The translations under genes and the position numbers were made by a program. This document shows positions 1 to 9,809 of a stretch of DNA of 22,338 nt, one piece after another (the stretch's first letter is position 1; each line of letters begins with the position of its first letter). Source of the stretch: Lewinellaceae bacterium (GTDB taxonomy: Bacteria; Bacteroidota; Bacteroidia; Chitinophagales; Saprospiraceae); contig JADJUJ010000018.1 of assembly GCA_016710765.1 (NCBI GenBank), forward strand, positions 1 to 22,338. The letters run 5' to 3'. The notes below the pieces were generated by a model that was given only the letters and a program-made list of their open reading frames with translations, had not been told where the DNA came from and did not search any database.

Positions 1-2
1 CT

Positions 3-912
3 ATGGAAGAATTATCGCATGCCAATTTTGTAGACAGTGGCAATGCAAAAAGGCAACCGCAGACAAAAGATGTGAACGATAAGGACCAACTTGCATACAA
101 TTCGAACTGGCGGATGGTGGCGGCGGCCCTGTACCGCCGGCCGGTGGATTCCAAAATTTTTGGGTCGTAGAACTGGATGTTACCGAACTGGAGGCTTATG
201 TGCAGCGCAAACGCACCCGAGGGCTCAAAATCGCTTTTCTTACATCTGTTTATTTAGCGGTTGCCCGCGCGTTGCGGGAGAGGTGCCAGGTGAACTGCTA
301 TATTCGTCGCGGTAAAACCATCCACCGGGAGCAGGTTGACGCTACGGTAAGCGTTCTGATGGAAAAGGGTTCGGAAATGAGTTCGATTGCTGTGCCCAAT
401 GCCGACCAAATGACGCTCCAGGAACTGGTGCTGTTTTTTCAAACGTCCGTACAAGCGGCGCGGCGAGGCGAAAACGCCACCATGCGCAAGAAAAACTGAT
501 TGCCGCCATACCTGGCCGTTTCGGGCCTGGATACTGAACTTGATCAGGGAAACTTACCAATGAATGGGGCATTTTCCCCTGCCAGGACTGGGGCTCTCCG
601 CCAACGGCTGGGTCTTTTATTTTGTCCAATATCGGATCGATTGGACTTGAGATGGGGTATCCTGCCCTTTTTCCCTCTGCCAATTTTGCGTTTGTGCTGA
701 TAAGTACGGGCGGGCTCTCCACCAAACCTGCGGTTTGTGAACGATACTATTGTGCCACGCCGCATGTCACAACTTGGCGCTGCACTCGATCACCGCGTGG
801 TTGATGCAATTCACGGAGGGCGGTTGTTCAATGACCTAAAAGCGTTGCAGCACCCCGAAGTGTCCGAGCAAAAGCCACAATGGCTGAGCGCAAAAAAAAT
901 ACCATGGCCTGA
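3..912 (+). CDS. 2-oxoacid dehydrogenase E2-like acyltransferase domain protein (frame-broken)
   Basis: This resembles stand-alone catalytic domains of the lipoamide acyltransferase/chloramphenicol acetyltransferase fold, without a lipoyl domain. Joining frames gives, in order: MVAAALYRRPVDSKIFGS (from about 114), ELDVTELEAYVQRKRTRG (about 185-230), the block from NCYIRRGKTIHREQVDA to EMSSIAVPNADQMT (about 293-415), SNIGSIGLEMGYPALFPSA (625-681), and the terminal GAALDHRVVDAIHGGRLF (about 777-830). The last matches the DHRxxD active-site region of the family. Frame changes occur near 170, 280, 500, 540-620 and 730. The ATG at 3 gives an N-terminal extension of about 37 residues before the conserved part; the ATG at 114 is an alternative. 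The stop near 910 overlaps the start of the glutaminase gene, so the two probably form an operon. The acyl donor and acceptor cannot be predicted. The family call is fairly firm, but an intact gene is inferred. Confidence 0.6.
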
Positions 913-1820
913 TTACGCAGCCATTTTAAAGGAGATCGCAAAGTGGGGCGCCAACTTACTGCGGAAGGCAAAGTTGCCGATTACATCCCGGAACTGGCGC
1001 GTTTCTCTCGTGAAAGTGTGGCATGGCCTTGTGCACTGCGGACGGCCAAATGTATACCGTTGGCGATGCCGGCTTAAGCGTTTTTCCATTCAAAGTATTT
1101 CCAAGGTGTTTACCCTGGGGATGACCATCCGCCTGGTAGGTAAAGCCTTGTTCAGTCGTGGGCAAGGAACCTTCAGGCAATCCGTTTAACTCACTGGTGC
1201 AACCAGAGTATGAAAAGGGCATTCCCCGCAATCCTTTCATTAATGCCGGCGCCCCTGGTGGTTACCGACGAACTGCTCAGCCATACACCAGATGCCGCCA
1301 GTGGTGTGCTGGGTTGTGTACGGAAAATTAGCGGGAGTCCTACCGTACAATACGATTTGGCGGTAAGGCCTCTACAGGCGTGGTAATGGCTTTACCAACG
1401 CCGCGCTGGGCAATTTTCTCAAAGCCGGCCACAACCTCAAAAACGGAGAGAGGAGGTGCTGGAAGCCTATTTTTACCACTGTTCTCTGGCCATGTCCTGT
1501 GAAGATCGGCTCCGGGCGTTTCACTTTCTGGCGAATCACGGCGTAATGGAGCAGGTGGCCCGAGATTGCTCCAGCGAAAGTCAGCGCCAAACGGCTCAAC
1601 GCCATTATGCTCAGTTGCGGTTTTTATGATGAAGCCGGTGAGTTGGCTTTCCGGGTCGGTTTACCAGGGAAAAGCGGGGTTGGCGGCGGCACTCGCTGCA
1701 CGGTCGCTGCCTGGAAAGTGGAGCGTAGCAGTATGGAGCCCGGCCATTAATCGGCAGGAACTCCGTAGCCGGCATGAAGACCGGGAATTGCTGACCACCC
1801 TAACGGGGAGTCCATTTTAA
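904..1820 (+). CDS. glsA: glutaminase A (frame-broken)
   Basis: Glutaminase (EC 3.5.1.2) hydrolyses L-glutamine to glutamate and ammonia in the cytoplasm and has a serine beta-lactamase-like fold. Joined frames read, in order, KVADYIPELAR (about 968-1002), ALCTADGQMYTVGDAG (about 1027-1074), FSIQSISKVFTL with the catalytic SxxK (Ser codon at 1094-1096), PFNSLVQPEYEKGIPRNPFINAGA (about 1182-1250), VVTDELLSHTPDAASG, a cysteine-rich helix ending SLAMSCED, MLSCGFYDEAGELAFRVGLPGKSGVGGG (about 1607-1692), and the C-terminal NSVAG...ELLTTLTG. Order and spacing fit the full family length of about 300 residues. At least eight frame changes are needed, including one at the A8 run 891-898. The start is uncertain: the ATG at 904 overlaps the upstream stop and precedes PDYAAILKEIAKWG. 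Identification is firm; whether the gene is intact is not. Confidence 0.8.
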
Positions 1821-1836
1821 CGCGCATATTTGCATG

Positions 1837-2103
1837 CTATCCTGCAGGTAAGCATGGATTGCCAGCGAAATGGAAAACGCCAGTTGGCGTAGTATATATT
1901 GCCTGGATTTGGGAATGGTGTCTGGAAATCCAGGCAAAGTCTACCGCGTAAAAATGTAGTACATCAACGCCCAGTGCGATGGGGGCGATCGTCACGATGA
2001 TAATGAACCTACGGTTTTCCTCTCTGTCTTTGGCGGTGACTTTATTGTTGGAATTGGAGGAGGTTCTCTCAAGTTTTTGCGCTTTACGGTCATGTGTATT
2101 CAT
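1837..2103 (-). CDS. possible small membrane protein, unrecognised
   Basis: An open frame of 88 codons starts with MNTHDRKAQKLERTSSN, continues with a charged stretch ending KDREENRRF, and then has a hydrophobic segment (FIIIVTIAPIALGVDVLHFY) that could span the membrane. It begins 50 bases after the stop of the transporter gene on the same strand and could be the last gene of that transcript. I recognise no family. The hydrophilic N-terminus plus one hydrophobic segment is a sensible layout for a small inner-membrane protein. Given the frame errors nearby, the C-terminus after about 1930 may be in the wrong frame. It is also possible that this is not a gene. Confidence 0.3.
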   Translation of the reverse strand: MNTHDRKAQKLERTSSNSNNKVTAKDREENRRFIIIVTIAPIALGVDVLHFYAVDFAWISRHHSQIQAIYTTPTGVFHFAGNPCLPAG

Positions 2104-2152
2104 ATTAAAAAGGTTAGATAATTCAGAATGGTGGGGCCATTGACGAAAGTCC

Positions 2153-3763
2153 TTATTTTCTGAACATACAGATTCAGCCATTTCAGCAGTAAAAAATGCG
2201 GAGGCCAACAGCAGCAGCACGAAATTAACCCAGAAAAAGCATTTGCCTTGTGGTCGTACTGATCCCGTTATGGTGGGCAACACCGCTGGAGCTGTTTCCT
2301 ATTGACGTTGACAATACCCCGCCACCCATCATAAGGCCCGCTTTATGCGGGTGGCGCCATTTCTGACTGCCGACAAGCCGATTGGGCCTCAAACACAATT
2401 CGCCGATGGTCACGACACCGTAGGTGCCGATAATCCACCAGACAGAGGCTTTCGCTCCCGTTATGGCAGGAATACACCGCCCAAAACGGTTACCAGTGTG
2501 GAAAAGTGCGGTTACGATCAACCCAAGGCCCATTTTGCAGGGGTAGTGGGTTCTTTTTGCGTTTTTTCACCATTAGTCAAAAAACCATACCAGCAACGGC
2601 GTCAGCAAAATGACGAAAAATGGATTGACCGACTGGTAGATTTCTGTTGAACGGTTTTGAGCCCTTGGCCCACTGGAGGGTATTTGTCTTTCGACAGGTT
2701 GCTGTGGTAGGCGGCAGACCTTCCGTCATAAGCAATACTGCGGTCGCACGGGGGTCTTTGTGCGTGCGGAACTGGTCATCGTAAATGGGATAAAGTTCCC
2801 GGTTCATTGGGGACTTCTAGACCATGCCCATAAACTTGGCGGGTGTTTCCATCCAGATATGGCTCGAGCGATCGGTATAGAACTCTGCCCAGGTGGTCAT
2901 GCGGTACCGTTTTGTTTAAATACCGCCCAAAACATAATAACTACCGCGTAAATGGCCAAAAGTGCACCGAGACCGAGATTTTCCTCAATGGGCGCTTTCC
3001 ACAGGATCCAGAGGAAGGCCAATAACGTGGAAGTGAGCCAAAGATGAAAGCGTCGGTGGAATCGGAACCAAGGATGTTGCCGGGAACATTCCAGGCCAGG
3101 AAGCCCGTAACTAATGCCAGGAACCAGTGCGGAAATCGCAGGGTAACCGCCGGTGCGCCCGGAGTGGCCAGCGTTTTCTTCTGCATGCTCGACTTTTAAA
3201 GGCAAGGAAAAACCACGACCTATAAACATGCCGATACCCGGCAGCGGCAAGAGCATAACCCAACCATAGGTATTGCGAAAATAGCAGCCACAAAATTGCA
3301 GATGAGTGCGCCTATGGTAACGCCCATATAAAAGATGTTGTACCCGTCGTCCTTGAAACCTTTGTATTGCTCCCAGTTGGATAAATTACCCAGCAGGGTT
3401 GATATGTTGGGTTTCAAAGCCATTGACAAGAGGATCAACGCCAGCGCCGAATAAAAAACAGGCAAATTGTTCGGCACTGCCAGCAAGAGTACCCCAAACC
3501 CATGAGGAGGCCACCGATGATGATGCTGATGCGAAAAACCCAGCACCCGGTCAGCCCGTAAGCCACCAATAAATGGCGTTACGTAGGCCAGTGCAATGAA
3601 GGTTCCACATGTGTCGGAAGCCAGTTCCCCGCTGCATGCCTAACCCCCATTTGGTGGTATCGGTCATTGTACAAAAGGAAGATTCCTATCATCAGGTAGT
3701 AACCGAATCGTTCCCACATTTCCAGTAAGGAAGAAAGGTAGCGCGGCAGAAGTGTCGTTTCAT
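2153..3763 (-). CDS. POT-family proton-dependent oligopeptide transporter (frame-broken)
   Basis: This is an MFS transporter of the POT/PTR2 family, which imports di- and tripeptides with protons across the inner membrane. The N-terminus carries the family signature EMWERFGYYLMIGIFLLY (about 3720-3660). Later blocks are ISTLLGNLSNWEQYKGFKDDGYNIFYMGVTIGALICNF (about 3410-3290), RGFSLPLKVEHAEE in the central loop, VNPFF near 2630, the helices ASVWWIIGTYGVVTIGELCL (about 2455-2395), GLMMGGWYLSTSIGN (about 2335-2295), and FFWVNFVLLLLASAFF. Reading the last frame gives LLLKWLNLYVQK and a stop at 2153, a typical POT end. The length of about 537 codons suits the family. The ATG at 3763 precedes the PRYLSSL segment and needs one frame correction. 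The gene is divergent from the small exported protein starting near 3964. Substrates are inferred from the family only. Confidence 0.78.
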
Positions 3764-3963
3764 GGCAAAGCAGTTGGTGTATTTCAGTGGAAAAGGTGGT
3801 TGGTGAAAGGTTCAGTGGCAAAATAGCAGCAAAAATGCAGTTGTGCAAGAATTGCCAACTTATCTTTATGCACAGGCTGGTGTTATTTCGAACTTTTGTT
3901 GCTCCGATCTCCCAGCAGCCCGAATGAACCAGCACGTTGGGTTGTTGCGGTATCCTGCGCGCC

Positions 3964-4419
3964 GTGCACAAAATAGTATTACTCTGCCTTTTTTCTCCGG
4001 CTTCTTACCGGGGAGGGCTGTCCTGGCACAACAAAAGGATGTTCACGCAAAGTCAAGCCCCCAAACCTAATGGTCCTTCCGTGTTGCCCGAAGATCATGG
4101 GGATACCGATAGTGTATTGGTTACCATCATTTTCGCACCAACAGGATAAAAACCTGGCAGAAATAAGGCGAAAACTGGAAGCGCAGGGTTTTAAAGACTT
4201 AGTTTCCACCGCCGACCTGCAGGTGTCAAGCCGGCCATAGCCATGGGATATGGCCATATTACGATTATGGCGCCTGCAAAAGCGGTGCGCAGGCTGAACC
4301 CTTTCCCTTGAAAATGGCGCCTGGGGTTTCTCGATACCCGTTATCCACCTTACCTACGATTACAAGCCCACTGGCAGGAATACCTTGAGTTGCGGGATAG
4401 CCCGGAAGACCGGGACTAA
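3964..4419 (+). CDS. conserved exported protein of unknown function (frame-broken)
   Basis: The start reads as a signal peptide: HKIVLLCLF, then SGFLPGRAVLAQQKD after one frame change, with a plausible cleavage after VLA. The mature part joins as SVLVTI (about 4110), HQQDKNLAEIRRKLEAQGFKDLVSTADLQV (about 4138-4223), MGYGHI-TMAPAKAVRRLN (about 4243-4300), SLENGAWG (about 4305-4328) and LDTRYPPYLRLQAHWQEYLELRDSPEDRD, then TAA at 4417-4419. I recall uncharacterised small bacterial proteins with the layout xVMGxGQxxTLRxPxxKLRxxNxxIExxAWGxxxTxxYPTYDxKP, and this gene seems to belong with them. That match is from memory and untested. GTG at 3964 is the best start in the signal-peptide frame. It converges on the GWxTD gene 75 bases away. 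Function unknown. Confidence 0.5.
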
Positions 4420-4493
4420 CTCCAAGCGTTGGTCATTGGCAATGCCTAACTTTACCAATGACCAAAACGCAATCTGGCCACCTGGGCAGTACC

Positions 4494-5952
4494 TTAATGA
4501 TCTGTAAAGTAAGTTCTGGCGTTGCGCCCAACATTCGACTGCATCTGCGTGCCATCGTGGTAGTTGTCTCCATCGATTTGATTTGGCGCATTGCGCTTAT
4601 ACAACTCAACTTCCCAACGAGGGTTATTGATTTCCCCGGCAGTGGAGTGCAGGGGCGGAATCCTCTGCGAGCGACTGGCTGTAGAATAAAAATTTCACGT
4701 TTTGCTGCTTTGGTTTTGGGGAAATTGTAATAAATCCAGATTTCGCAGGGTGGGGCAGAGGGTCGTCCTCCACATGCACAATATCATCTGGCGTTCCATA
4801 GCGCATGTAAATGCGGCCACGGTCGGATTCAAATCCGTGCCGGAATCCTGTGTTGAATTTTTTCATCCACCGCATTGCTGTTTCCATATACAGGAATAAG
4901 CCAATTCCGGGCTGTTCGGATTTGCTGCGCAAAATGACGGAACAGGAAGGCCCGCATCGATTTCAACTCACTTCCTTGCAGGAGGATATTTCTCAGAATT
5001 TCGCTTTCGGAGCCCAGCACCACAGGTGACATGGCGCGCAAGGCATAGCGCACTGTTCCTCATTCATGTCCTGCACAAATTGATGCGAAATCAGTTCTTC
5101 GGTTAACTCGGCATCGGTGACCTGCAAAATGGATTGCTGCGTTGGAACTGGATGCTTCTGCTGGTGAGCAATTCATTGATGGTACTGCGTACTTCGATGG
5201 CTGAGTACATAATTGCCACCGGGCGTGCTACCGATGTCCATGGGTGCAATAATAAGGTCTACATCCGACGCCCGCTTGCGCTGGGTAGCGGTGTTCACCT
5301 GTTCTTTCTCATTGCCCAATTCCCGCTCAATGACGTACGCAGGCTGTATTGTCCGTTCGGGAAGTCCGCCCTGGTGTGGTAAATTTCGGCGCAGAAGGCA
5401 AGGGTCAGGGCGGCACGGTCGTAAAAAGCAAAGGGCAGAGGTTCCAGGAAAACCCCCGTTTTTATGGAAAGGGCTTTCGCCATCTTCCGGCCGAAAATCA
5501 CGCAGCAAGACAATTTCCGACAGGTACAGACCATCCGTTGATCCGGACGTTTAATGGCGTTGAAATTGATCCGTATTGGCAGGGTCGTATACGTCTTTTG
5601 TGCTCACCTCCAGGGTGTATTCGCCGTTGGGCACCATGAAGCGTTTGACATCCAGTAAGGATTCAGGGCTTTGGACCTCAGGGCTGTTCAGCACGTATTT
5701 TCATAATTTACCACCTTATCTCCCCGCTTTAATTAGGATGGAGTACTTTCCACGGAATTTACATTCGGCTGCTGCCAGATGTTGGTAGTTCACGGAGCCT
5801 GCCGCTTGCTTCCAGGCTGACTTCACATAGGGCTTCCCTTCCGCCGAAAAGATGGCGTAGGAGACACCTGTGTCAAGCGCATGGGCAAAAGGAAACAGCA
5901 GCAGTGAAAAGATTCGGGGATTTGGCGAAGCAAGTTCTGTTTCATAGCGCAA
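4494..5952 (-). CDS. GWxTD domain-containing protein (frame-broken)
   Basis: An exported protein with a C-terminal GWxTD domain, a Bacteroidota-enriched domain of unknown biochemical role. The N-terminus (MRYETELASPNPRIFSLLLFPFAHALD) contains a hydrophobic signal-like segment. It is followed by a beta-rich region (GKYSILIKAGDKVVNYEKYVL, PNGEYTLEVSTKDVYDP) and a middle region with HNGG/FLEPLPFAFYDRAALTLAF and DVDLIIAPMDIGSTPGGNYVL. The conserved C-terminal block is FNTGFRHGFESDRGRIYMRYGTPDDIVHVEDDP (about 4865-4765), then KQQNVKFLFY, GEINNPRWEVELYKRNAPNQIDGDNYHDG and NARTYFTDH, with TAA at 4494-4496. Length of about 486 codons suits the family. The namesake motif here reads GFESDRG instead of GWxTDRG. 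About eight frame changes are required. Upstream 5953-6078 is AT-rich with no convincing promoter. Confidence 0.72.
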
Positions 5953-6078
5953 AATTTAGTGGTGAAACCCCGAAAACAGTGGTTGCCGCAAATATCTGTA
6001 ATTCGAACTTTATCGTCCGACAGATTTTTACAAAAAGTCCAGGTTTCTACTAAACAAAATACAAAAAACGACGAACGA

Positions 6079-7901
6079 TCAGGGGCGTACAGGGAGTATC
6101 ACTGCAGAGGGATACTGCTTTGAATGGAATACCTTAATGTTTGGGGAATAAAATCTTCATCCTTTGCGTGGTATATGTCGATGAACTGCTGTGGGTTGCG
6201 GTCTGCCCAACGGAAACCAGCTCGCTTTGCACCTGAATCATCAATCGGTGCCGGGTAAAGCCAGCGCAACATCGGGCATTCGAGGCAGATTACGGGTGGG
6301 TTGGCCCGGTACAAAGGCTTGGTTTTTCCGGCTGTTGCGGAAGCGGCCGCATGATTTCTCCCGAACCAGCATCTGGTACCCACCCATTGGCACGCCATTG
6401 GAACTGCCAGAAAGGTGTCTGGAAAACGTCGATCAGTTTGACCACCACATCGGCATCGGTGGTACCCAGGCTGATCCACAAATCAGCAGTCACAGGCCCT
6501 GTAACGGTCACGGCTTCCTGTAAAACGCCCGAATCGTACACCAATACATCGGGCCTGCGGGAAGCAAGCGCTGGTCATCAGTCGCGTACTCGCGGGTGCG
6601 GCGGAGATGCACGTCCTCGGTGTACGGAACTGGATGGGCGGATCGCTGCGGTATTCATCGAATCCTTTGCCGCTGGGCAGTATAGTATTAAGACCACCAT
6701 TTTCCTGGAAAAAATACTTTTTGGGCGTCGCACTTTTTGGCGGCCACTGGTCGTAGAAGGTCCAGTGGTTGCTGCCGGTTTTCGAATATGCTGGCATCGG
6801 CGAGGTCCATCGTGCCCCGGTCCTCGAGGTAGTATTCAAAAACTTGAACCAGAGTTCCTGTTGGTAATAGTTGCTGGTATTTTCGCCAAATCAACATTGC
6901 CCAGTTTGTTGCCATCGGTTCGGGCCCAGCATCCATGCAGGGGCCTTCTACGATCCGATTTTGAACGGTGTTCCATTTGCTGTTCTATGGCTTTGTAAGC
7001 TTCAAAGCGCAAAGCAATCCTCGGCATCAAACAACCCGCCGACGGTCATTACCGCTGGGCGAACGTTTTTGAGGTGAGGGCGCGGGTTGCGTGCCTGCCA
7101 CCACGCGTCGTAGTTGGGTGTTCCATCAATTCATTCCAGAAGGGAATGCCCTCGTGCAGGTGTTTCGTATTGAAGCTGGGCAAGGCGCCTGTTTGGAGGT
7201 AAAAAGTGTAATTGCCGGTGCTGTTCCAATCTGAAAATCCGGGCGCCCCCTGAACGTCGTAAGTTCGGGCCTGGGTTTCCCAAATCCGGAAAAAAGAGAA
7301 GGCATCCATCTGGAAAAAGCACCGTTATGGTGAAAGTCGTCGCCAATGAACCAATCGGTCACCGGCGCCTGCGGCGAAACGGCCTTGATGGCCCGGATGG
7401 TATCGGCAGAATGGCCATGGTGGCATAGAATCCGGGATAGGAAATGCCGTATACACCAATGCGCCCCATTGAAATTCGGTAAATTCCGGATCAGCCATTC
7501 GGCAGTATCAGAAAGTGTCTGAGGGCTTCCGTCAACATCCTGGATACTTTTTGTTGGGGAGTAAAGGTCGCACATCGACCAACATACGCCTTCGTCATAT
7601 ATTTGCCGCGTACATCCTGCGTTATCCAGATATACACCGATTTGGCCAGCGCTATGTTCTGAAACCGCCCGTAAACTGATCAATTCCATAGGGAGAACAG
7701 GAATAGGGCGTACGCTTTAGCATGACAGGGTATTTCACAGACTGGCCTTGGGGCAAATAGATGGAGGTAAACAATTTAACGCCGTCCCGCATAAGGGATC
7801 ATTACTCGATTTTGTCGTAATTTGCCTTTACGAAGTCGGTATTCTGATTAGCAGTGGCAAAATTGTTAAAACAAGAAAATAAGTACAGTATAAAGACGCA
7901 T
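6079..7901 (-). CDS. CocE/NonD family serine hydrolase (frame-broken)
   Basis: An alpha/beta hydrolase of the CocE/NonD (X-Pro dipeptidyl-peptidase S15-like) family, probably exported. The start at 7901 gives MRLYTVLIFLF, a short signal peptide, then NTDFVKANYDKIE. Joined frames show MRDGVKLFTSIYLPQGQSVKYPVMLKRTPYSCSPYG (about 7790-7690), IGVYGISYPGFYATM with the nucleophile Ser in GxSYxG (about 7460-7415), the cap-region text PQAPVTDWFIGDDFHHNGAF (about 7370-7310), and ILVYDSGVLQEAVTVTGPVTADLWISLGTTDADVVVKLIDVF (about 6550-6425), which is the C-terminal galactose-binding-like domain. The end reads VFHSKQYPSAVILPVRP and TGA at 6079. About 607 codons is normal for the family. It is divergent from the MscS gene across a 75-bp gap. 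Substrate (peptides or esters) cannot be told. Confidence 0.8.
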
Positions 7902-7976
7902 GTTCGGGTAGATTTCAGGCCTAACAAAAAAACAGGGCTTGGTTTTAGCCCGCAATTTTAACAGTAAATCAGACAA

Positions 7977-9033
7977 ATGACAATTTCACCGGAACTACTT
8001 CCGGGTTATTTAACCCTTGCTGCCATTATGAAAAATAGCACCCTGCTTGGCGGGGGTAATTGAACAAATGCTCCTGGGCAGGCCCCGGCGCAAGTCGGCT
8101 GGAACCAACGAAGCGTCGTGGAAAACGTGGCGGGGCCTTGGATGGCTCAGTGGCGCCTGGATTTGCCTTTGGTTTACCCTCCAGGTTTATCTGGTCGATT
8201 TGGAAATGGCGGCCACATGCCGTGTTGTTTTTGGAAGGTTGCAGGGTTGCCATTGGTACCATTTACCTCACAGGATATTGGGCAGGCTGGTGCTCGACAA
8301 CACCTCAGAAATTGCCGGAGTTTTGCCAACGGTTTCCCTGATGCATTATGTCCTGCGTGTTACGATCTACATCATTGGATCGCTGATCATACTGGCGCTC
8401 TTCGACATTTCCATCACGCCGATGCTGACGGCACTGGGTGTCGGCGGACTCGCCGTTGCCCTCGCACTGCAGGATACGCTCAGTAACCTGTTTGCGGGTA
8501 TTCAAATAATAGCGTCGAGAAAGTTACAGCCTGGCCAGTACATCACCCTGGAAGGCTTGCAGGAGGGATACATCACCGACATTACCTGGCGGAATACCAC
8601 CATTCAAACCCTGCGCAATACATTGGTCATCGTTCCCAACAAAACCATCGCATCGTCCATTATTACCAATACCTGGCTGCCCGACAGCGAGATTTCTGTA
8701 TTGGTAGAGTGCAGTGTGCATTACAAAAGCAACCTTGAGGAGGTGGAACGTTTGGTGATTGCAGCGGCCCAACAACTGCAGATCGACCACGAAGGCGCTG
8801 TGTCTTCGCATGAGCCCGCCGTCCGGTTTTATGCTTTTGGTCCCTCCAGTATCGATTTCAGGGTGGGGCTTCGCGCCATCAACTACGAATGGCAGTATGC
8901 TTTGCGCAGCGAAATGATCAAGCGGTTACACAAACTTTTTCAGGAGGAAGGAATTGTTATTCCCTATCCGATTCGAACCCTGGAAATGGATGCCGATATG
9001 TTGCAGGATATCCGCCGCAGCAACGAACAGTAG
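7977..9033 (+). CDS. small-conductance mechanosensitive channel (MscS family)
   Basis: An inner-membrane channel that opens under membrane tension to release solutes during hypo-osmotic shock. The second half is intact. It has the transmembrane segment VTIYIIGSLIILALFDI (about 8357-8408), the pore-lining TM3 region LTALGVGGLAVALALQDTLSNLFAG (about 8425-8500), then the MscS beta domain with LQPGQYITLEG, ITWRNTTIQTLRN and IVPNKTIASSIITN (about 8525-8670), and a C-terminal alpha/beta domain (residues after EISVLVECSVHY). The N-terminal helices (AWICLWFTLQVYLV at about 8152-8193) are interrupted by frame changes near 8030 and 8210-8290. ATG at 7977 begins MTISPELLPGYLTLAAIM and is preferred; an internal ATG at 8047 lies within the damaged part. 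Length of about 350 residues is usual for the family. No operon partner. Confidence 0.85.
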
Positions 9034-9086
9034 GGCTGAGTACAAGTGAGCATTCGCAAACCACTTTATTTCGAGTATAACAGGTA

Positions 9087-9422
9087 CTATTTGCTTTGCA
9101 GCAGCCTAACTGTAGTAGGCGCTTTGCGGCTGAAACTGGCGAGGGTGACGCCTTTAGCCGTAACATGGTATTTGCCCGCTTTTAAAGCAGGGAGCATAAA
9201 ATACCAAGCCTCGGTGTCGTTATTGAATGAGTGTTCCAATATTATTTTGCCCGTATCGTCGCGTAACTCTACCTGCAGGTTGGCCACCGGTGTTTCATCC
9301 ATCAGAATATATACGCGGTCAATTTTAACCACTGCTACGACTTGTGGTTGTTCGATTTCTTGTGCATTGGCGATCATTTGAAAGCAAAGGGCAAAAGCAA
9401 AAGGAAGTATTTCGTTTTTCAT
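9087..9422 (-). CDS. small secreted protein, beta-rich, function unknown
   Basis: A 111-residue protein starting MKNEILPFAFALCFQMIANAQEI, a clear signal peptide with likely cleavage after ANA. The mature part has a predicted beta-sandwich pattern: VVAVVKIDRVYILMD, PVANLQVELRDDTGKIILEHSF, EAWYFMLPALKAGKYHVTAKG. It ends SRKAPTTVRLLQSK. The layout recalls short secreted beta-sandwich proteins (DUF3244-like) or a C-terminal sorting-type domain, but the usual YPNP start of a type IX sorting domain is absent, so I do not assign it. The ATG at 9422 is preferred over a longer in-frame start at 9545 because it begins exactly at the signal peptide. It converges with MscS, leaving 53 bases. Confidence 0.6.
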   Translation of the reverse strand: MKNEILPFAFALCFQMIANAQEIEQPQVVAVVKIDRVYILMDETPVANLQVELRDDTGKIILEHSFNNDTEAWYFMLPALKAGKYHVTAKGVTLASFSRKAPTTVRLLQSK

Positions 9423-9538
9423 AATTTTCAATTTGTCCCAATAGACGGGTATACCGTAGAAAAGGTTGCAGTTGAAAGCCACTTTTATGGTCAACACTCG
9501 CTGGGGGATAAACGACTTGTTTTGATCGATTAAGCCTT

Positions 9539-9693
9539 GGTACATTGTAACCTAAGTTTTATTGCATTTTGGCTGAATCTTTTGACACCATGCATCGGCT
9601 ATTTTTACGAGTAGCGCTGCTATCCACACAAAAATAGACTTGCCTGGAGCCAAAATTTTCTATCCAAACATCAAACAACAGGTTACAATGTAC
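9539..9693. repeat. inverted-repeat-bounded element, about 155 bp, MITE-like
   Basis: The left end GTACATTGTAACCT (9540-9553) is the exact reverse complement of AGGTTACAATGTAC (9680-9693). Inside, a second inverted pair, ATTTTGGCT near 9566 and AGCCAAAAT near 9647, is nested within the first. The interior of about 126 bp has no open frame of note. A short element with perfect terminal inverted repeats and no gene fits a MITE or the remains of a transposon. No target-site duplication is obvious. It could also be a long-stem regulatory RNA or a double terminator between the small secreted protein and the methyltransferase. Confidence 0.45.
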
Positions 9694-9809
9694 TAAGACG
9701 GTTTTATCCAACCTAAAACACTGTTGAAACATCTTTTAGGCTGATTGCGATAAAAAACCTGTAATATTTTGAAGAATTGGAAATTTGCAGAACTTGTTTG
9801 AGCCTGCTA

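Noticed and set aside
904..1820. Programmed frameshifting in the glutaminase gene
   Set aside because: There are too many breaks in both directions without slippery sites; sequencing error is simpler.
6351..6998. 215-codon plus-strand frame
   Set aside because: It lies opposite the CocE/NonD C-terminal domain and has no family resemblance.
7935..7951. Terminator in the CocE/MscS divergent gap (GGGCT...AGCCC)
   Set aside because: It is a five-base stem between divergent starts, with no T tract directly after it; more likely chance.
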